Shown here in pieces: positions 8,907 through 17,099 of a stretch of 35,974 nt of DNA. Each line of letters starts with the position of its first letter. Within the stretch, counting starts at the first letter, position 1. The notes below the pieces were generated by a model. It searched no databases and was not told the DNA's origin. It saw only the letters and a list, made by a program, of their open reading frames with translations. Both the position numbers and the translations under genes were made by a program. Source of the DNA: Deltaproteobacteria bacterium (GTDB taxonomy: Bacteria; Desulfobacterota; Desulfobacteria; Desulfobacterales; JAHEIW01); contig JAHEIW010000034.1 in assembly GCA_024639185.1 (NCBI GenBank), positions 1-35,974 on the forward strand. The letters run 5' to 3'.

Positions 8907-9538
8907 TGATGACGATCGAAGAAAAAATAGCGATACCATCCGATAATGATCAACTGGAGGGTCTGTGGCAACCCGGCACCGGCGACCGCGGTGTGATCAT
9001 CACCCACCCCCATTCACTGTACGGCGGCACAATGCATAACCCGGTCGTAGAAGTGATTCAAAATGCCTACCGCCAAAACGGTTATGCCACCCTGCGCTTT
9101 AATTTCAGGGGCGTCGGTGGCAGTCAGGGAGATTTTGACGATGGGATCGGCGAGCAAAACGATGTGCGCGCTGCCATCGCAGCGGCTCAGGAAAGGGGCG
9201 TGGCAAAGGTTGCGCTGGCCGGTTATTCCTTCGGTGCCTGGGTCAATGCCCGGCTTATTGCCAAAGACCCCATCGCCGGTGCCTCCATGCTGATGGTCTC
9301 GCCTCCGGTGGGATTCATCGAATTTGGAGATGTCAGCGCCTTAAACAGCCTTGAACTGGTGGTGACCGGCAGCCAGGATGACATCGCACCGGCTGAGCAA
9401 ATTAGCGCCCTGCTGCCCATCTGGAACCCGGATGCCCGCTTTGACGTTATTGACGGCTGTGACCACTTTTACGCCGGCCATCTCGACAAACTGCAGGCGA
9501 TCCTGACAGCTTTTTTGCAAAATGAGCAAGCTCAATAA
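8906..9538 (+). CDS. Alpha/beta hydrolase of the COG2945 type
   Basis: A 210-residue cytoplasmic hydrolase. Visible motifs: THPHSLYGGTMHNPVV and LRFNFRGVGGSQGDFDDG, typical of the COG2945 group; nucleophile elbow GYSFGA (Ser); acid region GSQDDI (Asp) and the late CDHFY (His), so the catalytic triad is complete. The physiological substrate of this group is unknown, and an esterase/thioesterase role is only a guess. It starts at ATG 8906 within TAATGATG, sharing a base with the rnd stop; a second ATG follows immediately. The coupling suggests co-expression with rnd without showing a shared function. Confidence 0.88.
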   Translation: MMTIEEKIAIPSDNDQLEGLWQPGTGDRGVIITHPHSLYGGTMHNPVVEVIQNAYRQNGYATLRFNFRGVGGSQGDFDDGIGEQNDVRAAIAAAQERGVAKVALAGYSFGAWVNARLIAKDPIAGASMLMVSPPVGFIEFGDVSALNSLELVVTGSQDDIAPAEQISALLPIWNPDARFDVIDGCDHFYAGHLDKLQAILTAFLQNEQAQ

Positions 9539-9611
9539 CACCTTCTGCCAGCACCCAATACCGAATACCCAAACGAAAGCCAGGCGCACATAATTTTACT
9601 TCTCACGCAAA

Positions 9612-9648
9612 CCCGCCCGCCTCGCCTTGCTCGCATGGCGGGCGTGGG
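9612..9648 (-). repeat. 37-bp GC-rich dispersed repeat, copy 1
   Basis: Read on the minus strand it is identical over 37 bases to the copy at 11218-11254, and nearly so to the copy at 21926-21966. The arms CCCACGCCCGCC and GGCGGGCGGG can pair imperfectly into a hairpin. It lies just left of the compound inverted-repeat element, in the spacer after the hydrolase gene. Confidence 0.85.
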
Positions 9649-9677
9649 TCGCCAAGCCCGCAAAGGAATTTTTTGAC

Positions 9678-10180
9678 AGGTCGAGGAGTTTTTTCGATTA
9701 AAGCGCTCCATGAATAACCGCTGGCGAAAGTCGTGCAAACTCGGACATAAGGGCTCGTAGCAAAAGAACAGATCAGAACACGACAACAATGCTTTGGCTG
9801 CCAATGTGATCGCATTCGTCGCTGGCAGCGCTGTACCGCTCCCTTTTCTTTTGCAACGATCCCTAATTTCCTCAAACAGTACACGAACTTCGCCAACGAT
9901 CATTCATTTTGCTGACTGCCGGCAATTGAATGCAAAATTTGTCATCGAGCGGCATGAATTATCAGCAGCGCAATCGTGCACTGTCTGAATGCATTAGGGC
10001 GCGTTGCAAAACAACTGCCAAGTGCTTCAAAGCCGCTTGTCAGCACGCTGCCCAACTTTGCGTAAAGGCCATCTTTACTATTTGATCGCTGTTGTTTCGT
10101 TATGCGCCCTTGTGCATGAGTTTGCACGATGCAGTCGCTGATGATTCATGCCGCGTTCGTGCTGAAAAAACTCAACGACC
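9678..10180. mobile_element. Compound inverted-repeat element A (two ~195-bp palindromic units), non-autonomous
   Basis: The 640-bp spacer between the hydrolase and nitroreductase genes holds no credible gene. Its outer ends are AGGTCGAGGAGTTTTTTC (9678-9695) and, inverted, GAAAAAACTCAACGACC (10164-10180). Inside lie two units, 9710-9907 and 9954-10149, each starting with ATGAAT and ending with ATTCAT, with arms of about 60 bp in inverted orientation. The second unit closely matches the single unit at 35471-35665. No transposase is encoded, so this looks like a MITE- or REP-type element moved in trans. The right end abuts the nitroreductase stop codon. Confidence 0.75.
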
Positions 10181-10182
10181 GC

Positions 10183-11094
10183 TCAACTTTCAACATACCG
10201 CATGACCACCTTTTTCCTGCCCGTCAGACCCTCATATTTTTCATCCGGATATCCGATGGCAATCACACTGCAGACGGTTTCTTCGGCCGGAATCCCGATA
10301 AACTGCTGGAGGGCAGCATTATTTTTCATCGCGCTGACGGCAAAACCGATCAGGCAGGTGCCCAGCCCCAGGCTGTGGGCGGCCAGCAGCATATTCTGGG
10401 TGGCCAGCAGAGCGTCCTCCAACGGGCAGCTGCCGCCGGGTCGGGTGGCCACGACGATGACCGCCCCGGCGCCATGGAACAGAAGATCGCGACCCGTTAG
10501 CGCCCATTCTTGCAAACCGTCTCTGACAGACTCGTAGTACTCGCGATAGTAGTCGTCCAGGGCGGGCTTGCCGATCAATTTCAGCCCTTTGCGCAGCAGG
10601 CGTTTTTCAGCCAGGCGGTTTAACTTTTTGAAAAACAAACCCAGGCGCTGTCCGAATTCATTGACGCCGGCCCGGTCGGGCAAAACCGTAAAAGTCCAGT
10701 TCTGACAGTTAGTGCCCGACGGGGCCGTGGTCCCGGCCTTTACCAGATCTTGCAGTATGGATCGGTCAACGACTTGATCGGTGTAGTTGCGGCACGAGCG
10801 ACGCGAGGCCATCAATTGCACCAGACGGGCCGTATCAAAATCGCCGTGGGGCAGCCAGTGATTTTTTAGGTCGAAGCTGTTGAACAAAAGGCTTTGGGGA
10901 TCGATTCCATCCACCCGGACCGCATCGACCGGGCACACGGCCACACAATGGCCGCATTGCAGCGACCGCTCCCCGGTGACCCGGGCCTTACCGTCTTGCA
11001 TGCTGATCGTATCGGATGGGCATACCGTGATGCACAATTCGCAGCCGATGCATTTTTCGGCATCGATAACTGTCGTCACTTTTCTGTCAATCAT
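10183..11094 (-). CDS. Nitroreductase-family protein with N-terminal 2x[4Fe-4S] ferredoxin domain
   Basis: A flavin (FMN) oxidoreductase fused to its own electron-input domain. Residues about 10-55 hold two 4Fe-4S motifs, CIGCELCITVCP and CGHCVAVCP. The nitroreductase fold follows (from about residue 85), with SRRSCRNYTDQVV, the FMN-binding APSGTNCQNWTF, and late LAAHSLGLGTCLIG and VIAIGYP. This fusion is common in anaerobes; electrons would come from reduced ferredoxin or a similar donor, but the substrate is unknown. The start at 11094 was chosen because GGAG lies 6 nt upstream; the in-frame ATG at 11106 has no ribosome site. It ends right beside inverted-repeat element A. Confidence 0.92.
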   Translation of the reverse strand: MIDRKVTTVIDAEKCIGCELCITVCPSDTISMQDGKARVTGERSLQCGHCVAVCPVDAVRVDGIDPQSLLFNSFDLKNHWLPHGDFDTARLVQLMASRRSCRNYTDQVVDRSILQDLVKAGTTAPSGTNCQNWTFTVLPDRAGVNEFGQRLGLFFKKLNRLAEKRLLRKGLKLIGKPALDDYYREYYESVRDGLQEWALTGRDLLFHGAGAVIVVATRPGGSCPLEDALLATQNMLLAAHSLGLGTCLIGFAVSAMKNNAALQQFIGIPAEETVCSVIAIGYPDEKYEGLTGRKKVVMRYVES

Positions 11095-11217
11095 GGGGAT
11101 CTCCATCGTTTTGCGGATGATTACAATCCGTCAGATGCCAGTATTGAACCGCAGATTTGCCTCAACCAAAGTCGCCAAATGATTTCATTTTTGATTAATT
11201 TCTTTGCGGTTTGGCGT

Positions 11218-11254
11218 CCCACGCCCGCCATGCGAGCAAGGCGAGGCGGGCGGG
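11218..11254 (+). repeat. 37-bp GC-rich dispersed repeat, copy 2
   Basis: Identical over 37 bases to the reverse complement of 9612-9648. The two copies also share degenerate flanking sequence (TTTGCGG and TTGGCG words) on the CCCACG side. It lies where the SDR remnant loses similarity to its family, as though the repeat replaced or followed a deletion of the gene's 3' end. Confidence 0.85.
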
Positions 11255-11262
11255 CGAATCCT

Positions 11263-11640
11263 GCCGGCCGACCGTTGATTGCGGATGGCGGGTGACGTGC
11301 CCGTCCGCGCCCAGGGCCCGGGTCTGCAGATTTGTTTTCACGAATCCGGGACAAACGATCATGATATGAACACCGCTGCCGATCAATTCAGCCCTCAGGG
11401 ACGTAAACAATCCGTGCAGGGCGTGTTTGCTGGCACAATAGCCGCTGCGACCCAATAGCGGCGCCACCCCTGCCAGGCTCTCAATGACAATGATCGTGCC
11501 CTGGCGCTCGATCAAACTGGCGAGGGCAACCTTGGTGCACTGCAGGGCGCCAAAAAAATTAACATCCATTACCTGCCGGTAAACGGTGACACTTGTATCG
11601 ACAGACGTGCCTGATCGATCGCAGCCAGGTCCATGAGCGC
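11263..11640 (-). pseudogene. Short-chain dehydrogenase/reductase remnant
   Basis: The middle of an SDR is readable: YRQVMDVNFFGALQCTKVAL, then IESLAGVAPLLGRSGYCASKHALHGLF with catalytic Ser and YxxxK, then IVCPGFVKTNLQTRALG. The N-terminal half with the Rossmann TGxxxGIG motif is absent: upstream sequence runs straight into the stop of the ThDP enzyme. The C-terminus breaks off into the 37-bp GC-rich repeat. An open frame exists (about 180 codons to 11195) only because it borrows codons from both neighbours. It is therefore read as a deleted, non-functional copy. Confidence 0.8.
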
Positions 11641-11648
11641 ATCCTCGC

Positions 11649-13382
11649 TTACATTTCAATTTTACCGGTGCGTGCTGCCACCCAGAGCCACAGCCCGGGG
11701 GGCTCAACATTCGCCTCCGGATCCACCCGGGCATGAATGACAGCCGGTTTGCCTGAATTTAGGGCGCGTTCGAGCGCCGGCTGAATCTGTGAGCCCTTCT
11801 CAACAAATTCCCCATGACACCCCATCGCCACACCAACCTGATCATATCTGACCGGTGCATGGTCATGGCCAAACCATTCGGCTTCACGCCCGAAAGCCCG
11901 GCGCTGGGCAGATTTTTCCATGCCATAGGCCCCATCAACCGCAACGATGACGATGACCGGCAACCGGTGCCGCACAGCCGTTTCCAGCTCCTGCAGGTTA
12001 AATCCAAATGCGCTGTCGCCGGTCACACAGTATACGGGTTTTTCCGGCCGGGCCAGCTTGGCGCCGATAGCATACGGCAGGCCGCTGCCCAGATGACCGT
12101 AGTTCATCGAATAAATGACCGAGCGTTGCGCCCGGGCCACATGATAATGGATGCTCCAGAGGGTCGTATTGCCCCCGTCCATGACCATGACAGCATCATC
12201 GGGGAAAAAATCATTGCAGACCTTTAAAATCTGACCGGTGAGCATGGGCGCGCGGTCCATATCAGCGACTGCATCATCAAGTTCCTTTTGCCAATCATCC
12301 TGCACGGCGCGTAACTCGGCAATTTTTGGGTGGGGATTTCGTTTTGGGGTGCGGCTTTTAACTGCTTCCAAAAGCTGGCTTAAAACAGCATCGGCATCGC
12401 CCACCAAAGCCACATCGACCGGCCGGTTCAAGCCCATATGGGTCGGCTCGATATCGATTTGGATCAGTTGCTGTTGGTCAGCATCACCAAACATGGGGGG
12501 GCGACCCCACATATTCAGCTCCCCGAGGCGACTGCCGACAGCCAGCACCACATTCGCCTGGCTATTGGCCATGATTCTGGACAAGCAGGTCGGGTGAAAC
12601 ACCAAAGCATGCTCATCGGGCACGATGCCGCGCGCCCGGATCGTATGGGTGACAGCAGCACCCAGGTATTCCGCTAATTCCCGCACCGTATTCCCGGCAG
12701 AGGCACGTTCGGCGCCGTTGCCGCAATGGATATTGACAAAATCGGCCGCTTCGAGCAACTCAGCCGCCTGCGCCAGAGCAACCGGGTCGGCCGGCAGCCC
12801 TGTTGTCACGCGGGATTTCTCCGGCGCCCAGATCTGGACACCGCTTTCTTCGTTGCGTTCGTTTAGAATATCTTCCGGGATTAAGATGTGGGTCGGACCG
12901 GGTCGGCCGGCAGTGGCCACTCGAAAGGCATGGCGCACCATATCCGGTATTCGATGCCAGTGGTCTGCCTTGCCACTCCATTTCAGCGCCGCTTTAAAGA
13001 TATCCAGATGGCGGCTGACCTGCATGCCCCCCTGATGAATGTAAGAATCTGAAATGTCACTGCGCCGGGTGGTGGTTATGGCGACCACCGGGCTGCCTTC
13101 AGCCTCGGCGCACATCAGACCGGCAATTAGATTGGCCGCCCCCGGGCCGGCACAGGCCATTACCACGGCGGGCTCGCCAGTACAGCGCGTGTAGGCGTCA
13201 CAGGCGTGGGCAGCAGCAGCTTCGTGACGCGGAACGATCAGCTGGATGCCGAGCTCATCGCCCAGCCGCTCGAGGGCCTCTATCACCATCATGTAGGTGC
13301 CGTCTGTAATCGCATGAATATGTCCAATACCTTCTGCATGCAGGCATCGAACCAAAAGCTCCCCACCGGTAATCTCTGCCAT
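11649..13382 (-). CDS. Thiamine diphosphate-dependent enzyme, acetolactate synthase-like
   Basis: A 577-residue cytoplasmic enzyme with the three-domain layout of the acetolactate synthase/oxalyl-CoA decarboxylase superfamily. The N-terminal Pyr domain has the catalytic Glu in VPRHEAAAAHACDAYTR and ACAGPGAANLIAGL; the central domain has NVVLAVGSRLGELNMWG; the C-terminal PP domain has GDSAFGFNLQELETA followed by VDGAYGM, the cofactor/Mg site. The substrate cannot be read from the sequence; the end (LWLWVAARTGKIEM) and lack of a regulatory-subunit gene argue against biosynthetic IlvB. The neighbouring SDR genes suggest a small catabolic or carboligation pathway. A GAGGGGG ribosome site precedes the ATG. 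Confidence 0.88.
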   Translation of the reverse strand: MAEITGGELLVRCLHAEGIGHIHAITDGTYMMVIEALERLGDELGIQLIVPRHEAAAAHACDAYTRCTGEPAVVMACAGPGAANLIAGLMCAEAEGSPVVAITTTRRSDISDSYIHQGGMQVSRHLDIFKAALKWSGKADHWHRIPDMVRHAFRVATAGRPGPTHILIPEDILNERNEESGVQIWAPEKSRVTTGLPADPVALAQAAELLEAADFVNIHCGNGAERASAGNTVRELAEYLGAAVTHTIRARGIVPDEHALVFHPTCLSRIMANSQANVVLAVGSRLGELNMWGRPPMFGDADQQQLIQIDIEPTHMGLNRPVDVALVGDADAVLSQLLEAVKSRTPKRNPHPKIAELRAVQDDWQKELDDAVADMDRAPMLTGQILKVCNDFFPDDAVMVMDGGNTTLWSIHYHVARAQRSVIYSMNYGHLGSGLPYAIGAKLARPEKPVYCVTGDSAFGFNLQELETAVRHRLPVIVIVAVDGAYGMEKSAQRRAFGREAEWFGHDHAPVRYDQVGVAMGCHGEFVEKGSQIQPALERALNSGKPAVIHARVDPEANVEPPGLWLWVAARTGKIEM

Positions 13383-13591
13383 ACCAACCCCCTCAATCTG
13401 GTCTGTTGATTAGAAGCTATCTTAAAAACCGTTATCCAGTAAGAGGACAAGATTACTTATTGTTTGTCAGCTTCGTACTCGTACTCGTCCTCGGTATTTA
13501 ATACCAGCTCATCCAATTATTCGAACTATTTGACCCATTGACGAATAAACAAATAACGAATAACGAAATTTGAAGTGATTATGAAATATGT

Positions 13592-13735
13592 AATTTCGAT
13601 TTAGAGATCGGCAATTTTTTTGATGCGCAAGGCCGCACAAGGATTTTAGTCTTCAGCGTACTTGAAGTACGTTGAAGGCTGAAATCCGCGGAGAACACAG
13701 CGCATCGGGAAAAGGGCCATTTATAAATCGAAATT
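13592..13735. repeat. 144-bp nested palindrome between the ThDP enzyme and SDR genes
   Basis: The 350-bp spacer has no gene. It contains three nested inverted pairs with one centre: AATTTCGATTTA (13592-13603) with TAAATCGAAATT (13724-13735), both perfect; GATGCGC near 13622 with GCGCATC near 13700; and a central hairpin 13641-13687 built on GCGTACTTgAAGTACG and its flanks. The right end covers the stop codon of the SDR gene. It could act as a terminator for the SDR gene or be a small insertion element. A run of AATAACGAA words lies to its left. Confidence 0.75.
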
Positions 13736-14567
13736 AAATTTCCATGAGCTGGCCGCCGGTAATATTAATCGCCTGTCCGGTCATATAGGCCGATTGATCT
13801 GAGACCAGAAATACAACCAGGTCGGCAACCTCCTCAGGGGTTCCCAGGCGGCCCATAGGGATTGTTTTGAGCATCTCGGCCTGTCGATCCTCGACGGTCG
13901 CATCCAGAATATCGGCTTCCAGTTCAAAGCGCCAGTCTGTAAAATCGGTTTGAATCACGCCCGGGCAGATCGCATTGACGCGGATGCCGGCACCCGCCAG
14001 TTCTTTGGCCATGACCCGCGTGAGCATGACAACGCCTGCTTTGGCGACCGCATAGGCGCCGTTGAAAAGGGGCGCGACCTTGGCGGCTCTGGAAGCAACA
14101 TTGACAATGCAGCCGCCTTCCGTCATCAAGGGGACCAGCGCTTTGGAGACCCGAAAGACGCCATGCAGGTTGACGTCGATGGTTTTCAACCAGGCACCCT
14201 CGTCATAGGTATGCAGCGCACTGGGCACGCCGAAAACAGCACCGGCATTGTTGCATACGATATGGATGGGGCCAAACTGTTGCTGCACCTTTTGCGCAAG
14301 TTGCGCAACCGAATCGCTGGCGGTCACATCCAGCTCGAGCGCTGCCGCTTCAATCTTAAACGTTTTGGCCAGATCTGCGGCAAGAGCGCTGATTTGATCC
14401 AAGCTTGCGGTTACCGGTGTGTTCTGTCGCGTTTGCTTGCCGATCAAATCGGCTAAAACCACGTCGGCTCCGGCGGCGGCCAGTTTGCGGGCGATGGCGT
14501 ATCCAATGCCCGCTTTTTTCCCGGCACCTGTCACCAGCGCTGTTTTGCGCTTTAGATCTTTGATCAT
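13734..14567 (-). CDS. Short-chain dehydrogenase/reductase
   Basis: An intact NAD(P)-dependent classical SDR of 277 residues. Motifs: VTGAGKKAGIGYAIA (cofactor), NNAGAVFG, NVASRA with catalytic Ser, YAVAKAG (YxxxK) and CPGVIQTDF, with the usual end MTGQAINITGGQLME. The spacing of the glycine motif (AGKKAGIG) has an insertion of about two residues compared with TGxxxGIG. The start at 14567 was chosen because GAGGA lies 8 nt upstream; the frame extends 26 codons further but without support. The substrate is unknown; the ThDP enzyme next to it on the same strand is a likely pathway partner. Confidence 0.92.
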   Translation of the reverse strand: MIKDLKRKTALVTGAGKKAGIGYAIARKLAAAGADVVLADLIGKQTRQNTPVTASLDQISALAADLAKTFKIEAAALELDVTASDSVAQLAQKVQQQFGPIHIVCNNAGAVFGVPSALHTYDEGAWLKTIDVNLHGVFRVSKALVPLMTEGGCIVNVASRAAKVAPLFNGAYAVAKAGVVMLTRVMAKELAGAGIRVNAICPGVIQTDFTDWRFELEADILDATVEDRQAEMLKTIPMGRLGTPEEVADLVVFLVSDQSAYMTGQAINITGGQLMEI

Positions 14568-14649
14568 AGTCCTATCCTCAACCTCAAAAGTAGGGATTAA
14601 AACGAATGTTGCGATAATCGCGATGCCATCAAGAGAAGTCAACAAAAAA

Positions 14650-14678
14650 TTGACAGGGATTTCCGACGGTCTTAATTT
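14650..14678 (+). promoter_or_regulatory. Candidate sigma-70 promoter for the cytidylate-kinase-like gene
   Basis: TTGACA (14650-14655) and TAATTT (14673-14678) with 17 nt between. The leader to the ATG at 14895 would be about 210 nt and contains a small hairpin GTTGGG/CCCAAC near 14725-14740. Confidence 0.35.
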
Positions 14679-14894
14679 TTCCTATAGCATTTTATTCTGG
14701 TTAGCGGGATGATCCGGACGCATGTTGGGACATCCCAACGCATCAGATACGTGTTTACAAATCAAAACCTAAATTGAGTAATTGCCGCAACAGCCCCGGC
14801 TGCATCGATGGGTGCCCTAAAAGACCAGGCAAATTGATCTCCTTACTAAAATAAAAAATATTCGATTTAGGTACAGGAAAGGAGGTCCAATCCT

Positions 14895-15575
14895 ATGAAA
14901 TCCATAAATCGACTGATCGAAGAGCAGGTGCATCGCTGGCAAATTAGCCGCAAAAAAGAAGCGCCGGAAAAAGAGGGGGTATCCATTGTCACCTTGTCCA
15001 GGCAGCCCGGCAGCGGGGGGCGTATCATCGCAAGTCGCCTGGCTCAAAAACTCGGTATTGATATTTTCCATCAGGAAGTTATCCACCAAATCGCCGAAAG
15101 TGCGGATGTCAGCGAAACGGTGCTTGAAACCCTTGATGAGCGCGGCCTCAATACGCTGGAGCATTGGATAGCTTCCCTGGTCCATGAGCGGCACTTATGG
15201 CCGGATCGCTACATGCAGCACCTGTTAAAGGTGATCGGCACCATCGGGAAACACGGGCGGGCCGTTATTGTGGGCAGAGGCGCTAATTTTGTGTTGCCGG
15301 TCGAAAAGAGATTTGCCGTTCGTATTGTGGCCCCGCAGGCCTGGCGCATCGAAAATGTGGCCAGAGAATTCGACATTTCGCCAGAAGATGCAAAGCGAAG
15401 GGTGTTGCGCACCGATTCGGACCGCCGGGCGTTTATTCGCAAGTATTTTAACGCCGATATTGCCGATCCCACCAATTATGATCTGGTGATTAACACCGCC
15501 ACACTGAATCTGGATGATGCCGTCAACGTCATATCGGCCGCCCTGGGCATGGTGGAGTGTGTGTTGGTGGAATAA
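14895..15575 (+). CDS. Cytidylate-kinase-like family protein
   Basis: A 226-residue cytoplasmic protein of the cytidylate kinase-like family. The phosphate-binding region is TLSRQPGSGGRIIASRLAQKLG, a variant P-loop (SRQPGSGGR). Also visible are GRGANFVLP, RVLRTDSDRRAFIRKYF (lid-like arginines) and DYDLVINT-type NYDLVINTATL near the end. True Cmk has a different loop and is longer at the NMP site, so the nucleotide substrate, or even kinase activity, is not certain. It has a strong ribosome site (GGAGG) before the ATG and stands convergent to the AlkD-like gene. Confidence 0.85.
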   Translation: MKSINRLIEEQVHRWQISRKKEAPEKEGVSIVTLSRQPGSGGRIIASRLAQKLGIDIFHQEVIHQIAESADVSETVLETLDERGLNTLEHWIASLVHERHLWPDRYMQHLLKVIGTIGKHGRAVIVGRGANFVLPVEKRFAVRIVAPQAWRIENVAREFDISPEDAKRRVLRTDSDRRAFIRKYFNADIADPTNYDLVINTATLNLDDAVNVISAALGMVECVLVE

Positions 15576-15613
15576 GGAACAGCTCATTTAAGATGAGCAA
15601 CTTCGGAAACGGT

Positions 15614-16303
15614 TCAACGCGCCGCCTTGAGGGATAGTCTTTGCCGGATTTTTTCGTTGCGCAGCTCCCGCAGCGCATCATTGGCCACCCAGCGGGCCGT
15701 TTTGGATTCCAAATGCTTGATTTCCTCAGCCACCGCAATTGCCTTGCGGTTTAACGCCAGATTACGCTTACCAATCTGGCGCAAGGCCCAGTTGACCGCT
15801 TTTTTGACAAAATTGCGCTCATCGCTGGCCGCTTTTCTGATTTGCTTAAAAAAAGGCTCAAACTGCCGATCGGTTGCTTTTTTATCGTGCACGGCCAAAA
15901 CCGCCATGAGCACAAATCCGGCCCGTTTGACAAATTCTTCCGGCCGCTGCGACCAGGCCATGGCCTTTTGCCGCGCAAAGGCGGTTTTGCGAAACAGCCG
16001 GTTGCAGCACTGATCACACAGATCCCAGGAATCAAACGCTTTAACCCACCGCTCCAACTGCGCTTCAGTCAACAGCTGCGGGTCTTCGATCATGCAGGCC
16101 AGGATGCGGGCTTCATGGATGGCGCTCGACCACAGTTGACCGGCCAGTTTACGGTGGGTGCCGATTTTTTTGGCCAGCCTTAAAAGCTTTGGAATCGAAA
16201 TCCCCAGCGCCCGGTCGGACTTGATGCCGTAGCGCGCCATGCCGGCCGCCGCCTGCTCATCCCCCATCGATTTCAACTCCGCCATTACATCATTCAAGTT
16301 CAT
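15614..16303 (-). CDS. DNA alkylation repair-type (AlkD-like) HEAT-repeat protein
   Basis: A 229-residue all-helical protein of the COG4912 AlkD-like family. Typical pieces: GISIPKLLRLAKKIG near the N-terminus, LWSSAIHEARILACMI, the signature WVKAFDSWDLCDQCC, and KRAGFVLMAVLAVHDKK followed by FVKKAVNWALRQIGKR. AlkD removes bulky alkylated bases by binding DNA in a HEAT-repeat cleft; whether this member is catalytic was not determined. The start at 16303 has AGAGGATCT directly upstream; the frame extends 12 codons further without support. Confidence 0.87.
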   Translation of the reverse strand: MNLNDVMAELKSMGDEQAAAGMARYGIKSDRALGISIPKLLRLAKKIGTHRKLAGQLWSSAIHEARILACMIEDPQLLTEAQLERWVKAFDSWDLCDQCCNRLFRKTAFARQKAMAWSQRPEEFVKRAGFVLMAVLAVHDKKATDRQFEPFFKQIRKAASDERNFVKKAVNWALRQIGKRNLALNRKAIAVAEEIKHLESKTARWVANDALRELRNEKIRQRLSLKAAR

Positions 16304-16363
16304 AGATCCTCTAAAACATATATCAGTAAGCTTACACAAACATTCATTTCTGGGGATATAAAA

Positions 16364-16520
16364 TTGGAATGTTGGAATAATGGAAGGATGGAAAAATGAG
16401 TTCTACAAAAATGAAAGAATGCATTATTGGCCGAATTTAGCGTTTAGGAAAGAGCATTACTAAAAAGATACTTTTCCTTCAAAAACCCAAAATTCCAGTA
16501 TTCCAATATTCCATTATTCC
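16364..16520. repeat. Intergenic pair of inverted iterated-word arms (TGGAATAATGG type)
   Basis: 16364-16391 repeats the word TTGGAAT/AATGGAA; 16492-16520 repeats its complement ATTCCA/CCATTATTCC. The region between (about 100 bases) has no gene. The same words and order occur at 28438-28544. Confidence 0.75.
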
Positions 16521-16539
16521 ACAAACGTTGCAAAGACCA

Positions 16540-16779
16540 TCAATTGGCCGGTTCCAATTCGCCTCTTAATAACTGTTTGAATCCTTTGAGCGTTCCCCGC
16601 CAGGCGGCGTCTTCGCCAGCCATAATGGCAACGACAACGTCCTTTTCGATGCTGATTTCGACAACAATTTCCTCTTCCCCGATTTTAAACACAGCTTCGC
16701 CCCAGCGTTCGGCCGGCAGGCCGCTGCTTTCGCAATCATAATCCGTGCGCATTTCCCCGGTCATTCGGATTTCCCCCAT
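16540..16779 (-). CDS. Small acidic protein, function unknown
   Basis: A 79-residue protein, rich in Glu and Val, with no signal or membrane segment. Its middle (VFKIGEEEIVVEISIEKDVVVAIMAG) looks like consecutive beta strands. No family was recognised. It is accepted as a gene because AAGGAGGG lies 6 nt before the ATG and the composition is protein-like. It sits alone between the AlkD-like gene and a 320-bp spacer holding a long hairpin. Confidence 0.65.
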   Translation of the reverse strand: MGEIRMTGEMRTDYDCESSGLPAERWGEAVFKIGEEEIVVEISIEKDVVVAIMAGEDAAWRGTLKGFKQLLRGELEPAN

Positions 16780-16938
16780 GATTGCCCTCCTTGCCCTTTT
16801 TATGGGTCGGGCTGGTTGAGTCCGTTGTGCCCGTTACCCGTAAAGCCGTAAAACGAACAATTTCCGCATTTAGGTTGGCAAAAGGTCATGTTTTTTTCTG
16901 AAAGGCGTACCGTTGCTCAATTATCAAAAGTGTAGATT

Positions 16939-17019
16939 GTGGTCTGATATTTGGGACGATCTGCACCCAAACTTTTGGATTTGGTTATGGCGTAGCTTTA
17001 GTCCCAAATATCAGGCCAC
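16939..17019. repeat. 19-bp inverted repeat with 43-base loop
   Basis: GTGGTCTGATATTTGGGAC (16939-16957) pairs with 17001-17019 over all 19 positions, one as G-U. The spacer 16780-17099 holds no gene. It lies about 80 nt after the GcvT-SHMT stop, without a T tract, so it is more likely a remnant of a small element or a 3' RNA structure than a classical terminator. Confidence 0.7.
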
Positions 17020-17099
17020 CGGCAACTTGTTATTCGGTGCGCCTGAAGGAAAATGACATGACCGGCTCAAGTCCTATCAATTGATACCGTGATCGTGCC

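Noticed and set aside
9532-10127. Several 60-120-codon frames on both strands
   Set aside because: They are translations of the GC-rich repeat and the palindromic units of element A.
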